In this document: positions 7,806-15,969 of the stretch, piece after piece | How positions within the stretch are numbered: the stretch's first letter is position 1 | How the letters are laid out: each line of letters begins with the position of its first letter | Source of the DNA: Acetobacteraceae bacterium | Lineage (GTDB): Bacteria; Pseudomonadota; Alphaproteobacteria; Acetobacterales; Acetobacteraceae | DNA: 43,556 bases | Direction: 5' to 3' | NCBI GenBank assembly: GCA_022842185.1 | Contig: JALHQB010000044.1 | Location: 1-43,556, forward strand | Made by a program: the position numbers and the translations under genes | Notes under the pieces: generated by a model | The model's database searches: none | What the model was told of the DNA's origin: nothing | The model's input: only the letters and a program-made list of their open reading frames with translations

Positions 7806-8768
7806 CTACTCCGCCGCCTTCGGCGCATATCCCAGCCCGCCCTCGTATTTCTGCGCCGATTCTTCGGGCAGGAACTCCGCCTCCATGTCCCGGATGCGGT
7901 CGAAGCCTGAAAACCCGTGCAGGTTGCCCATCGGGTGCTGCTTGAAGCGCACGTCATAGGCGGCTTCGGCCATCGGGCCATCGGTCTTCAGCGCGACGGC
8001 GAAGTCGTGGATCGCCATGATCGTCGCGCGCATCGCGGCACCGGGCAGGATGCACACGCGAATGCCCAGCTCGGCCATCTGTTCGGCCGACAGGCGCGGG
8101 GAGATGCCGGTCATGTTGTAGAAGACCGGCCCCTTCACCTCACGACAGATCTGCGCGACTTCCTCGACATCCTTCGGACCTTCGACGAAGGCAAGGTCGG
8201 CGCCGGCATCGAGGAAGGCATTGGCGCGGATGATCGCCTCATCAAGGCTGCCGCCATGGGCGCCGCGCGCATCGGTGCGCGCGATGATGACGAAGTCGGG
8301 GTCCAGCGCGTCTCGCGTGCGCGCGGCGGCGCGGATCTTCAGGATTGCCTCGTCACGGCCAATCACTTCCCGCCCGGCGACATGGCCACAGCGCTTGGGT
8401 GCCACCTGGTCTTCCATGTGCAGCCCGGCGACGCCGGCGCGGATATATTCCTCGACCGTGCGGACCACGTTGATGGCATTGCCGAATCCGGTGTCAGCAT
8501 CGGCGATCAGCGGCACGCGCACGGCCGATGCGATCAACTTCGCGTTCAGCGCCATTTCGGTCAGCGTCGCCAGGCCAGCGTCAGGCAGGCCAAGCAGGTT
8601 CAGCGATGTGCCGTATCCCGACATGTAGAGGGCGGGGAATCCGGTGTCCTCCAGGATGCGCGCCGACATGGCGTTGAAGCAGCCAGGGACGACCAGCGGG
8701 CGGGTGGTTTCGATCAATGCGCGCAGGCGCGTGGTGGGGCGGGTGGGGGCACCCTGTCCGAGGCGCAT
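7806..8768 (-). CDS. Isocitrate lyase/PEP mutase superfamily C-C lyase
   Basis: A 320-residue TIM-barrel enzyme of the isocitrate lyase / PEP mutase family. DADTGFG at 90-96 gives the Mg-binding aspartates, HMEDQ at about 117-121 is a second family block, and KRCGH at 125-129 is the catalytic loop of the lyase branch (KKCGH in isocitrate lyases). The catalytic cysteine is present, which favours C-C bond cleavage (methylisocitrate, dimethylmalate or oxaloacetate type) over phosphonate chemistry. The exact substrate cannot be assigned. AGGAGGAGA precedes the ATG at 8768; the open frame to 8975 is not family-like. It is convergent with the Bug gene ending at 7524. Together with the LeuCD paralogs it could cleave an alkylmalate (inference). 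Confidence 0.87.
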   Translation of the reverse strand: MRLGQGAPTRPTTRLRALIETTRPLVVPGCFNAMSARILEDTGFPALYMSGYGTSLNLLGLPDAGLATLTEMALNAKLIASAVRVPLIADADTGFGNAINVVRTVEEYIRAGVAGLHMEDQVAPKRCGHVAGREVIGRDEAILKIRAAARTRDALDPDFVIIARTDARGAHGGSLDEAIIRANAFLDAGADLAFVEGPKDVEEVAQICREVKGPVFYNMTGISPRLSAEQMAELGIRVCILPGAAMRATIMAIHDFAVALKTDGPMAEAAYDVRFKQHPMGNLHGFSGFDRIRDMEAEFLPEESAQKYEGGLGYAPKAAE

Positions 8769-9286
8769 GGGGGTGTCTCCTCCTGGTGTTTGGACCCGCA
8801 GCGTGCGCCGGTTTGTGGATGACGGAAAGGTGGGGGGCGCCCTCGCTGGCATCCGCGAAGGGGTCTCAGGGGGGTGAGACGTGAGAGGAAGTCGGCCGGG
8901 ATTCGCAGAGACCATCTCCCAATGCGAAGGATGTCGCGATTTTGGTTTGCGACTCTGCTTCCGGCGGAAAGCCACGCGTGACCAAAAAACCTAGGATGAC
9001 AGCTTTCAATGGGGCAAATCCGAGAATGACATCGAATTTTATGCAATGAGCGCCGGTACCTGGTCACAGATCACGTTCTGTTGATGTAATTTACGCAAAA
9101 ATAGATATGTTTCTCAAAAATTAGCGTTGACGTTTCGTTAACCGAAATGCTTTGGTTGCGTTGTCGCGGTTGACACCCTTCGGGACGATCCGCTTCGCAT
9201 CCAGATCGACATGGCCCAGGCGAGCGGGCGAGGTGTGGGTGGTGAAACCAACGGCTCGTTTTTGAGATACCTCGAAGGGGATCGAC
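8769..9286. other. Long intergenic region upstream of the Tad pilus locus
   Basis: This 518-base stretch holds no convincing gene. It separates the divergent lyase gene (start 8768, minus) and the Flp pilin (start 9287, plus). The part from about 9040 to 9170 is clearly richer in A and T than the surroundings, as expected for promoter DNA. It contains the possible CtrA box listed separately and a TTGACA at 9170-9175, which has no good -10 partner 16-18 bases later. Confidence 0.5.
9127..9142 (+). promoter_or_regulatory. Possible CtrA-like box upstream of flp
   Basis: The sequence reads TTGA, seven bases, then TTAAC, one mismatch from the alphaproteobacterial CtrA consensus TTAA-N7-TTAAC. CtrA is known to control pilin genes in Caulobacter. 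The site is 145 bases upstream of the pilin ATG in the A/T-rich part of the intergenic region. A short degenerate motif can occur by chance. Confidence 0.3.
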
Positions 9287-9487
9287 ATGATTCGCAAGTT
9301 CCTGGCTTCCATCCGTGGCGCCTCTTCCGATCGCAAGGGCGTGACCGCCGCGGAATACGCGGTGCTGGCGGTTGGCGTGATCATCATCGTTGGCGCTGCT
9401 GTCGGGTCGTTCCGCACCAACCTGCTCGACGCTTTCAGCGAGATCGGCACCCAGATCACTGCCGCTCAGACCAGCGCCTCCCGCTGA
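9287..9487 (+). CDS. flp: Flp family type IVb major pilin
   Basis: A 66-residue prepilin, the subunit of Flp/Tad adhesion pili. The leader (MIRKFLASIRGASSDRKG, 18 residues, basic) ends in Gly and is followed by VTAAEYAVLAVGVIIIVGAA. This gives the G|xxxxEY cleavage site with Glu5 and Tyr6 of the mature protein and the hydrophobic assembly helix. AAGGGG lies 6 bases before the ATG. A strong hairpin at 9514-9550 follows the gene, a common arrangement for a highly expressed pilin ahead of less-expressed assembly genes. It is expected to be processed by the peptidase at 9945 and polymerised by the CpaF/TadB/TadC machine. Confidence 0.93.
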   Translation: MIRKFLASIRGASSDRKGVTAAEYAVLAVGVIIIVGAAVGSFRTNLLDAFSEIGTQITAAQTSASR

Positions 9488-9513
9488 TTCTGCGGCCGTC
9501 GTTGTCGCGAACG

Positions 9514-9550
9514 GTGTCCTGGCGGGGGTTTAGATCACCCGCCGGGACAC
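9514..9550 (+). terminator. Hairpin after the flp pilin gene
   Basis: A 13-bp stem (9514-9526 with 9538-9550), continuous if one U-G wobble is allowed, closes an 11-base loop. It starts 26 bases after the pilin stop. There is no run of T after it, so it may be a leaky terminator or a 3' stabiliser that leaves the pilin message in excess over the downstream genes. Confidence 0.5.
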
Positions 9551-9706
9551 TTCAGCGGCATGAACCTTAATGCTGGTGCCATGCCCGATGTTTGGCAGTG
9601 CGACTCGTCTTGCGAAATGTTGCCTCCTCAATTCGACGATGGAATGCGGTCAATCTAGATCCACGAACCGATCGCGATAGATCTTTGTGTCATGGGGGCG
9701 GATAGC

Positions 9707-9910
9707 ATGGGGCAGCGGCTCGTCGACGTGGTTTGCGCCGTACGCGACCGGCGGGCGGTATCGGCTGCGGAGTACGCGATATTGGCCGTCGCCGTCGTGG
9801 TCGTTGTGGGAATTGCTGTTATTCAGCTTGCCGATCCGACGACAGGCGCCTTTGCGCGGGTTGGCGGGACCCTATCAAGTGAGATTGTTTCTATAAAAGC
9901 AGGGCCGTAA
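9707..9910 (+). CDS. Second Flp-like pilin or pseudopilin
   Basis: A 67-residue Flp-like protein. The mature N-terminus VSAAEYAILAVAVVVVVGIAV has Glu5 and Tyr6 and the assembly helix, but the residue before the cleavage point is Ala (DRRA|VSAAEY), not the usual Gly. The C-terminal half (ADPTTGAFARVGGTLSSE) differs from the first pilin. The ATG at 9707 is preferred because GGGGGCGGA lies just upstream and it gives a 17-residue basic leader; an ATG at 9692 would lengthen the leader by 5. It lies 219 bases after flp and 34 before the peptidase gene. It may be a minor pilin or a slowly processed one. Confidence 0.8.
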   Translation: MGQRLVDVVCAVRDRRAVSAAEYAILAVAVVVVVGIAVIQLADPTTGAFARVGGTLSSEIVSIKAGP

Positions 9911-9944
9911 TGCTTCGGCGACAGTTCCGGTCGGAGGGCGGCAC

Positions 9945-10454
9945 ATGACCCCTTTCATTTTCTTCATTCTTGTTGCCGCCCCCTTGCTGTGTTTCGCGGC
10001 GGCGCGGGACGTCGCCACGCGGCTCATTCCAGACTGGGTGTCGTTGAGTATCGCTGTAGCCGGCCTTTTCACTCGTGCAGCGTTCGGGTTCAGCGAGGCT
10101 GGCATCTCTTTCATCGTCGCCTGCGGCCTTTTTGTCCTGCTGCTGCCACTCGCCATGCGCGGTTGGCTCGGCGGTGCCGACGTCAAGCTGATGAGCGCAA
10201 TGGCCGTGGGTCTCGCGCCCCACGAGACTTGGCTCTTTATTGTTGCCACGGTCTTTGCGGGTGGCGCACTGGGTCTTGCCTATATTATTGGTCGTTTTCT
10301 CGTTCCGGAGACGCGTGTTGTCGCAGGCGGGACGCTTCTACGTCGCGTGCTGGCCGTCGAGGCCTGGCGCATCCGGCGGCGAGGACCACTGCCCTACGCC
10401 GTCGCCATCGCGATCGGTGGCTTGATTGTGCTGTACACCCTGGCGGGGATTTGA
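9945..10454 (+). CDS. cpaA: Prepilin peptidase (A24 family, CpaA/TadV)
   Basis: A 169-residue inner-membrane aspartic protease that removes the prepilin leader. The two catalytic aspartates are visible: one in ARDVATRLIPDW near residue 22 and one in GGADVKLM near 78, the GxGDxK-type motif with Ala in the variable place. Several hydrophobic segments fill the rest. It lacks the N-terminal methylation domain of PilD, as usual for the Tad type. GGAGGGC precedes the ATG. It is 4 bases from cpaB, in the pilus operon. Confidence 0.9.
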   Translation: MTPFIFFILVAAPLLCFAAARDVATRLIPDWVSLSIAVAGLFTRAAFGFSEAGISFIVACGLFVLLLPLAMRGWLGGADVKLMSAMAVGLAPHETWLFIVATVFAGGALGLAYIIGRFLVPETRVVAGGTLLRRVLAVEAWRIRRRGPLPYAVAIAIGGLIVLYTLAGI

Positions 10455-10458
10455 CTCG

Positions 10459-11328
10459 ATGTTCCTCCGGCTTCTCGTCGTCCTGTCCCTGCTGCTGAGC
10501 GCCACCGGCCTCGGCATCCTCGGCCTGCAACTGCTTCTACCGCGGGGCCAGCCCCAGCAGGTCGCGCGCGTCGAAGCGCCGCCCATCGTCGCGCCTGCGC
10601 CCAAGGTCCGCATGCTGGTCGCCGTGCGCCCGCTGTCCATCGGCACCTTGCTGAAGGAAGACGACATGCGGGAAGTCGAGATCGCGCCGGAAGCCCTGCC
10701 CGATGGCGCTTTCATCGGCGGCGCCGAATCCTTGGCCGAACTGCGTGGCGCGCTGCTGCGCCGCTTCGTCGACCCCAACCAGCCGATCATCCGCACCGAC
10801 GTCCTGCGCCCGCGCGACCGCGGCTTCCTCGCCGCCGTGCTGCGCCCAGGCACCCGCGCCATCTCGATCGCGGTGGATGTGGTGACCGGCGCCTCGGGCC
10901 TGATCTGGCCCGGCGACGAGGTCGATCTGATCCTGACGCAGACCCTGCAGCAACAGCAGGGTGCGGAATCGCCTGGACGTCGAGTTGTCGGTGAGACCAT
11001 TCTATCAGCGGTACGGGTGATCGCGGTGGATCAACAGATAAGTCACAGTGGGGCGGATGCGTCCGCCAGCCGCGTGGTCGCACGAACGGTCACGCTCGAA
11101 GTCAATCCAGAACAGGCGGAACGCGTCGCCGTGGCGACGCAGCTTGGCCGGATCGCATTGGTGGTTCGCTCGATCGAGGGAGTGCCCGAGGCGAGCGAGC
11201 CGCGTCCTTCGCTGGTGTTTGGCTCCGACGTGTCCTCGGCCCTGACGGGACCGCAGGCTCCGGCTCCCGCCGCTCCGCGCATGCGTATCATCCAGGGCGG
11301 CACGCAGCAGGAGGTTACTTTCCGATGA
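10459..11328 (+). CDS. cpaB: Flp pilus assembly protein CpaB (RcpC)
   Basis: A 289-residue periplasmic protein of the pilus channel. The N-terminal hydrophobic anchor (FLRLLVVLSLLLSATGLGIL) is followed by a SAF-like domain (VAVRPLSIGTLLKEDDMREVEI at about 53-74) and by the conserved continuation PGTRAISIAVDVVTGASGLIWPGDEVDL at about 131-158. The start at 10459 puts the anchor at the extreme N-terminus; an earlier in-frame start at 10426 would overlap cpaA. The stop overlaps the secretin start by 4 bases (ATGA). CpaB is thought to link the secretin to the inner-membrane machine. Confidence 0.9.
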   Translation: MFLRLLVVLSLLLSATGLGILGLQLLLPRGQPQQVARVEAPPIVAPAPKVRMLVAVRPLSIGTLLKEDDMREVEIAPEALPDGAFIGGAESLAELRGALLRRFVDPNQPIIRTDVLRPRDRGFLAAVLRPGTRAISIAVDVVTGASGLIWPGDEVDLILTQTLQQQQGAESPGRRVVGETILSAVRVIAVDQQISHSGADASASRVVARTVTLEVNPEQAERVAVATQLGRIALVVRSIEGVPEASEPRPSLVFGSDVSSALTGPQAPAPAAPRMRIIQGGTQQEVTFR

Positions 11329-12980
11329 TCGATGCGCGTTTGGTGGTCAGGGCACGGTTGCCGGCTGGACGACTCGCCCTGCTTGCCGCCGCCGCGATCG
11401 CGCCGCTGTTGGCGGTGATGCAGGCCGCGCCTGCCATCGGCCAGGCCCTGCCGCCCAGCGGCCCGCGCGGCAGCGCGCCGTTCAACGTCCCGATGCAGCC
11501 ATCCTCGCCGGGCCTTTCGCTGGTACCGCGGGCGCAGGCGCAGGCCCTGCCGCCGCAGATCCCCGGCTCGCCGCAGGGCGTGGCGCCGACCCCGGGCGCG
11601 ACGCTGACCCGCACGCTGGTGCTCGAACAGGGTTCGGGCCGGCTGGTCGAATTGCCCGCGCCGGCACTGACCGTGCTGGTGGCCGACCCACGCATCGCGC
11701 GCGTGCAGCCCGCTTCGCCCACCAGCCTGTTCGTCATGGGCGTCAATGCCGGGCGGACCAACCTGATCGCGACGCGTGAGGACGGGTCCCTGGTCGCGGA
11801 ATTTGACATCACCGTCGCGTCAACCGGGGCGACCGCGCCGCAGATGGCGCCGACGGCGGCGGTCCCGACCGTGACCGCCAGCCAGGTGCAGAGCATGATC
11901 CGCCGCATGGTGCGCGGCGGGCAGAATGTGCGCGTGACGGTGGCCGGCCGCGGGGCTATCTCGCTGACCGGCATGGTGCCCACCGCCGCCGATGCGCAGC
12001 GCGCCGAAGCCATCGCGAAGTCGATGGGCGGCGAATCGCGGGAGGTCATCAACGACCTGACCCTGCTGTCTGGCATCCAGGTGAACCTGCGGGTGCGCGT
12101 CGCCGAGATCTCGCGCGAGGTGACACGCGATCTGGGCTTCAACTGGCTGGGCGCCTTCAACGACGGTACCTGGGCGCTTGGCCTGCGAACCGGCACAGGC
12201 GTTGTCGGCACGGCCGTCGGCGGCATCCTCGGCGCCTTGCAGGGCAGCGCGGGCACCGGCACCGGCGGCACCTTCGGCGTGCGCTACAATTCCGGCAATT
12301 TCGACATCAATGGGCTGATCGACGCGCTGGCGCAGGACCGGCTGATCACCGTGCTGGCCGAACCGAACCTGACCGCGCAGTCCGGCGAAGTCGCCTCCTT
12401 CCTGGCCGGCGGCGAATTCCCGGTGCCGTCGGCGTCGGCGAACAACAGCTCGACCCTATCGGTCGAATACAAGCCCTATGGCGTCAGCCTGTCGTTCATC
12501 CCCACGGTTCTCTCGCCCGAACGGATGAACATGCGGGTGCGCCCCGAGGTGAGCGAATTGTCGGAGACGGGGTCGATCACCTTCCCCGTGGCCGGCGGCG
12601 TCGTGTCCATCCCGGGTCTGACCGTGCGGCGCGCGGAGACCACGGTCGAACTCGGCTCCGGCCAGAGCTTCGCCATCGCCGGGCTGTTGAGCCGCAATGC
12701 GGCCATCAACAACAGTGGCGTGGCGGGCCTGGGCGAAATCCCCGTGCTTGGCGCGCTGTTCCGCTCCGACCGGTTTCGCCGGAATGAGACGGAGCTGGTG
12801 ATCATCATCACGCCTTATCTCGTGCGGCCGACCTCCGACCCCTCGGCACTGGCGACGCCTCTCGACACCTTCCGCCCCGCGACCGACCTGGAACGCATTC
12901 TGCTGCGGCGCCAGACCGGTTCGGGTGCGCCCTATCGCCAGATCCGGCCGCCCGCGGCGTCCGGCTTCATCGTGGAGTGA
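11325..12980 (+). CDS. cpaC: Flp pilus secretin CpaC (RcpA)
   Basis: A 551-residue outer-membrane secretin that forms the pilus exit pore. The exported N-terminus is followed by a Pro/Gln-rich linker to about residue 95, a pilus-type N domain (about 95-165), a BON-like segment (about 190-245) and the secretin domain to about 530. The latter ends with VAGLGEIPVLGALFRSDRF and ETELVIIITPYLV, the hallmark close of the family. It overlaps cpaB by 4 bases, and its stop codon overlaps the GTG candidate start of the next gene. Confidence 0.93.
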   Translation: MIDARLVVRARLPAGRLALLAAAAIAPLLAVMQAAPAIGQALPPSGPRGSAPFNVPMQPSSPGLSLVPRAQAQALPPQIPGSPQGVAPTPGATLTRTLVLEQGSGRLVELPAPALTVLVADPRIARVQPASPTSLFVMGVNAGRTNLIATREDGSLVAEFDITVASTGATAPQMAPTAAVPTVTASQVQSMIRRMVRGGQNVRVTVAGRGAISLTGMVPTAADAQRAEAIAKSMGGESREVINDLTLLSGIQVNLRVRVAEISREVTRDLGFNWLGAFNDGTWALGLRTGTGVVGTAVGGILGALQGSAGTGTGGTFGVRYNSGNFDINGLIDALAQDRLITVLAEPNLTAQSGEVASFLAGGEFPVPSASANNSSTLSVEYKPYGVSLSFIPTVLSPERMNMRVRPEVSELSETGSITFPVAGGVVSIPGLTVRRAETTVELGSGQSFAIAGLLSRNAAINNSGVAGLGEIPVLGALFRSDRFRRNETELVIIITPYLVRPTSDPSALATPLDTFRPATDLERILLRRQTGSGAPYRQIRPPAASGFIVE

Positions 12981-12985
12981 GTGGC

Positions 12986-13375
12986 ATGGCCGGGCGATAC
13001 GCTCCCTTCGCGGCGCTGGCTTTGGCCGTGGGTCTGGGCGCCTGCGCCCCGGACACCTATTTCCCGCCGACCGACTTCGAGCGGGCGGGGACCTGGCAGG
13101 CGGAAGGCATCAATGACCGCAACCTGCGCGCCATGGTCGCCGATCCATCGCACCTGACGCGCGGCGTTGGTGCCGCGACGGATCGTGGCAGGGCGGGCAG
13201 CGCCGCGGTGGCGGCGCTCGACGCCTGTCGCCGTCCGCGCCTGCCGGATTCCTCGATATCCGAGGTCGGCGGTACGGCCGGCACCGGGGATACCAGCGTG
13301 TCCGCGTCTGGTTGCGGGAGTGGTGGTGGCGGCGGCGGCTCCTCGGGCGGCGGAAGTGGCGGCAGTGCTCAATAA
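12986..13375 (+). CDS. cpaD: Short CpaD-like pilus lipoprotein
   Basis: About 129 residues. A lipoprotein signal (FAALALAVGLGAC) predicts outer-membrane attachment of the Cys. The block NLRAMVADPSHLTRGVG at about 46-62 resembles the CpaD region NLAAMVANPxDL, and the gene sits exactly where cpaD belongs. It is shorter than usual CpaD (roughly 200 residues or more) and ends in a Gly/Ser-rich tail (CGSGGGGGGSSGGGSGG). The ATG at 12986 is chosen; a GTG at 12977 overlaps the secretin stop. CpaD is believed to help secretin assembly. The assignment rests on position plus one weak block. Confidence 0.7.
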   Translation: MAGRYAPFAALALAVGLGACAPDTYFPPTDFERAGTWQAEGINDRNLRAMVADPSHLTRGVGAATDRGRAGSAAVAALDACRRPRLPDSSISEVGGTAGTGDTSVSASGCGSGGGGGGSSGGGSGGSAQ

Positions 13376-13379
13376 TCGT

Positions 13380-14597
13380 ATGATCCCGCGCGAAATCCCC
13401 GACGCCCAGCGCGGTGGGGCGATCATGTCGGCCGACCGGCCCTCCCTCATGGTCTTCGTGGCCGATGAGGCGAGCGAGGCGGCGATTCGCGGCGGCATCG
13501 GCGATGTGCTTGGCGCGCAGCTGCGCCGCGGGACCGTGCGCAGCGCCGTCAAGGCTCTTGAAAAGGAGACGACGCCGCGCGTCCTCATCGTCGATATCAG
13601 CGGCGTGGAGGACCCCTTCGGCGCGCTGGACGACCTTGCCTCGGTCTGCACGCCCGATGTGCGCGTGCTGGTCGTGGGCGAACGGACCGAAATCGCCTTC
13701 TACCGCGACATCACGCGCAACGTCGGCGTGCACGAATACCTGCACAAGCCGCTGACGCGCGACAATGTCGCCCGCCTGTTCGCTCCGCATATCCAGGGCG
13801 GCGGCGATGGCGGCCAGGATCGCGGCGGCCAGGTGACGGTGGTCTGCGGCGTCCATGGTGGCGTGGGGGCGACCACCCTCGCGGTGAACCTTGCCTTGCA
13901 GCTGGAAGACGTGACGCGCGGGCATGTCGCGTTGCTTGACCTGCATTTGCGAGGTGGTGCCGCGGCCATGATGCTCGGCGCGCGTGTCACATCCGGCCTG
14001 CGCGTGGCGCTGGAGGAACCGGACCGCGTCGATAGCCTGTTCCTCGATCGCGTGGCGGTGCCGCTGGGTGAACGTGTGCGGCTGATCGCCGCCGAGGAAC
14101 CGATGGATGCCGATACCCGGCCGACCGAGGAAGGCGCCCGCCGGGTCATCGAGATGCTGCGCCAGCGCTTCAACCATGTCGTCATTGACCTGCCGATGCC
14201 GCCCGGCCCGATGGAACGGATGGCGCTGCAGCGTGCCCGCCATGTCGTGCTTGTGCTGGCCCCCGACGTCGCCAGCATCCGCGACACGGTGGCGATGAAG
14301 AAGCTGGTATCGGCCACAGGTGCCGCCGGGCGTGTCATCACCGTGCTGAACGGGGCAGGGCGCAAGGGCTACCTGCCGATGAAGTTGATTGCCGAAGGGA
14401 TCGGCGCGGTACCCGACGTGGTGATCCCGGACCTGCCGCGGCAATTGCCGCGTGCGGCCAATCTCGGCCGCCCCGCGCTGCGCGACAGTCCGCCGCTGCG
14501 CCGCGCGCTCGGTGTCCTGTCGCAAGAGATCGCGGCGGTCCGGTCGGTCGAGCGGCCGCGGTCCCTGTTCGGCCGGATGTTCGGGCGCGGGGGCTGA
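13380..14597 (+). CDS. cpaE: Pilus assembly ATPase-like protein CpaE/TadZ
   Basis: About 405 residues: an N-terminal receiver-like domain (roughly 15-145) followed by a MinD/ParA-type domain. The P-loop at about 157-166 reads GVHGGVGATT: the signature lysine of the deviant Walker A box and the second lysine are both replaced (His and Ala). This fits the atypical TadZ/CpaE group, which localises the pilus machine to a cell pole. LIVDISGVEDPFGALDDL near 75 belongs to the receiver-like part. An ATG at 13425 (MSADRPSLMVFV) with GGTGGGG before it is an equally good start. It follows the CpaD-like gene by 4 bases and precedes cpaF by 2. Confidence 0.88.
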   Translation: MIPREIPDAQRGGAIMSADRPSLMVFVADEASEAAIRGGIGDVLGAQLRRGTVRSAVKALEKETTPRVLIVDISGVEDPFGALDDLASVCTPDVRVLVVGERTEIAFYRDITRNVGVHEYLHKPLTRDNVARLFAPHIQGGGDGGQDRGGQVTVVCGVHGGVGATTLAVNLALQLEDVTRGHVALLDLHLRGGAAAMMLGARVTSGLRVALEEPDRVDSLFLDRVAVPLGERVRLIAAEEPMDADTRPTEEGARRVIEMLRQRFNHVVIDLPMPPGPMERMALQRARHVVLVLAPDVASIRDTVAMKKLVSATGAAGRVITVLNGAGRKGYLPMKLIAEGIGAVPDVVIPDLPRQLPRAANLGRPALRDSPPLRRALGVLSQEIAAVRSVERPRSLFGRMFGRGG

Positions 14598-14599
14598 CC

Positions 14600-15967
14600 A
14601 TGCGGACCTTTGGACGTCGCAGCGAGGGCGCCAACCACCTGCCGGTGCCGATCTCCTCGGAATCCGAGGTGCGCTCGGTCAATATCTCGGCCTCCGACAT
14701 CGCGCTGTCCGACAGCGCGGAGCTGGCCCGGCTGCGCATGCTGGTGATGGAGCGGATCGATCCGGTCGTCGCTAGCGAACTGCCGCCTCTGGCGCTGCGC
14801 CAGCAGCTCGACGCGCTGGTCCATGAACTGGCCAGCCGCGAGCGGATGGAGATATCGGCGCGCGACCAGTCGCGCATCGCCGAGGAAATCGCCCGCGACA
14901 TGGTGGGCTACGGCCCGCTGGAACCGCTGCTGGCCGACGATACCATCAACGACATCATGGTGAACGGGCCGGACAACGTCTTTGTCGAGGTGCGCGGCAA
15001 GCTGCTGCGGACCAATGTGCGGTTCCGCTCCTCCGCGCAGGTCTCCGCCATCGCACAGAAGATCGCGGCCACCGTCGGCCGGCGTGTCGATGAATCGAGC
15101 CCGTTATGCGATGCCCGTCTTCTCGACGGGTCGCGCGTCAACATCGTGTTTCCGCCGCTTGCCCTGGACGGGCCGTGCATCTCGATCCGCAAATTCGCCA
15201 AGAAGCGCTTCGACCTCGGTTCGCTTGCCGCCAATGGGGCAATGTCGGCCTCGGTGCAGCGCATTCTCGAAATCGGGGCGCGCTGCCGGCTGAACGTCGT
15301 CATCTCGGGCGGCACGGGGTCGGGCAAGACCACCATGCTCAATGCCATGTCGCGGCTGATCGACCACGGCGAACGCGTCGTCACGATCGAAGATGCGGCG
15401 GAGCTTCAGCTCCAGCAGCCGCATGTCGTGCGGCTCGAGACGCGGCATGCCAACCTCGAGGGTCGTGGCGAGATCACGGCGCGTGACCTGGTGCGCAATG
15501 CCCTTCGCATGCGCCCCGACCGCATCATCGTGGGCGAGGTTCGCGGTGCGGAAGCCTTCGACATGCTGCAGGCGATGAACACCGGCCATGACGGGTCCTT
15601 CTGCACCGTCCACGCCAATACGGCGCGCGATGCGCTCACCCGCGTCGAGAACATGGTGATGATGGGCCAGGCCACGCTGCCCTCGCGCGCCATCCGCACG
15701 CAGATCGCCGCCGCGGTTGACCTCATCGTGCAGATCGAACGCATGCGCGATGGTGGCCGCCGCGTGTCACAGGTCACCGAGATCTGCGGCCTCGAAGGCG
15801 ATGTCATCACGATGAACGACATCTTCACCTTCCAATATGAAGGGGAGAATGCCGACGGGCGGCTACGCGGGTCCTGGGTGTCGCCGGGCATGCGGCCATC
15901 CTTCGTCGATCGGCTGAATTATTTCGGGATGCTCGATGCCTGGATGCGCGCGCTCCAGGAGGCCTGA
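14600..15967 (+). CDS. cpaF: Flp pilus assembly ATPase CpaF (TadA)
   Basis: A 455-residue hexameric secretion ATPase that powers pilus assembly. Walker A is GGTGSGKTT at about 236-244, Walker B is [11 protein letters not shown] at about 305-315, and the His-box region [18 protein letters not shown] follows. The segment [25 protein letters not shown] at about 102-126 is the classic CpaF N-terminal domain. It lies between cpaE (2 bases away) and tadB (2 bases away). Confidence 0.95.
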   Translation: MRTFGRRSEGANHLPVPISSESEVRSVNISASDIALSDSAELARLRMLVMERIDPVVASELPPLALRQQLDALVHELASRERMEISARDQSRIAEEIARDMVGYGPLEPLLADDTINDIMVNGPDNVFVEVRGKLLRTNVRFRSSAQVSAIAQKIAATVGRRVDESSPLCDARLLDGSRVNIVFPPLALDGPCISIRKFAKKRFDLGSLAANGAMSASVQRILEIGARCRLNVVISGGTGSGKTTMLNAMSRLIDHGERVVTIEDAAELQLQQPHVVRLETRHANLEGRGEITARDLVRNALRMRPDRIIVGEVRGAEAFDMLQAMNTGHDGSFCTVHANTARDALTRVENMVMMGQATLPSRAIRTQIAAAVDLIVQIERMRDGGRRVSQVTEICGLEGDVITMNDIFTFQYEGENADGRLRGSWVSPGMRPSFVDRLNYFGMLDAWMRALQEA

Positions 15968-15969
15968 TC

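Noticed and set aside
8769..8975. N-terminal extension of the isocitrate-lyase-family enzyme
   Set aside because: Non-family sequence; AGGAGGAGA precedes the ATG at 8768.
9170..9200. Sigma-70 promoter with TTGACA for flp
   Set aside because: No acceptable -10 sequence lies 16-18 bases downstream.
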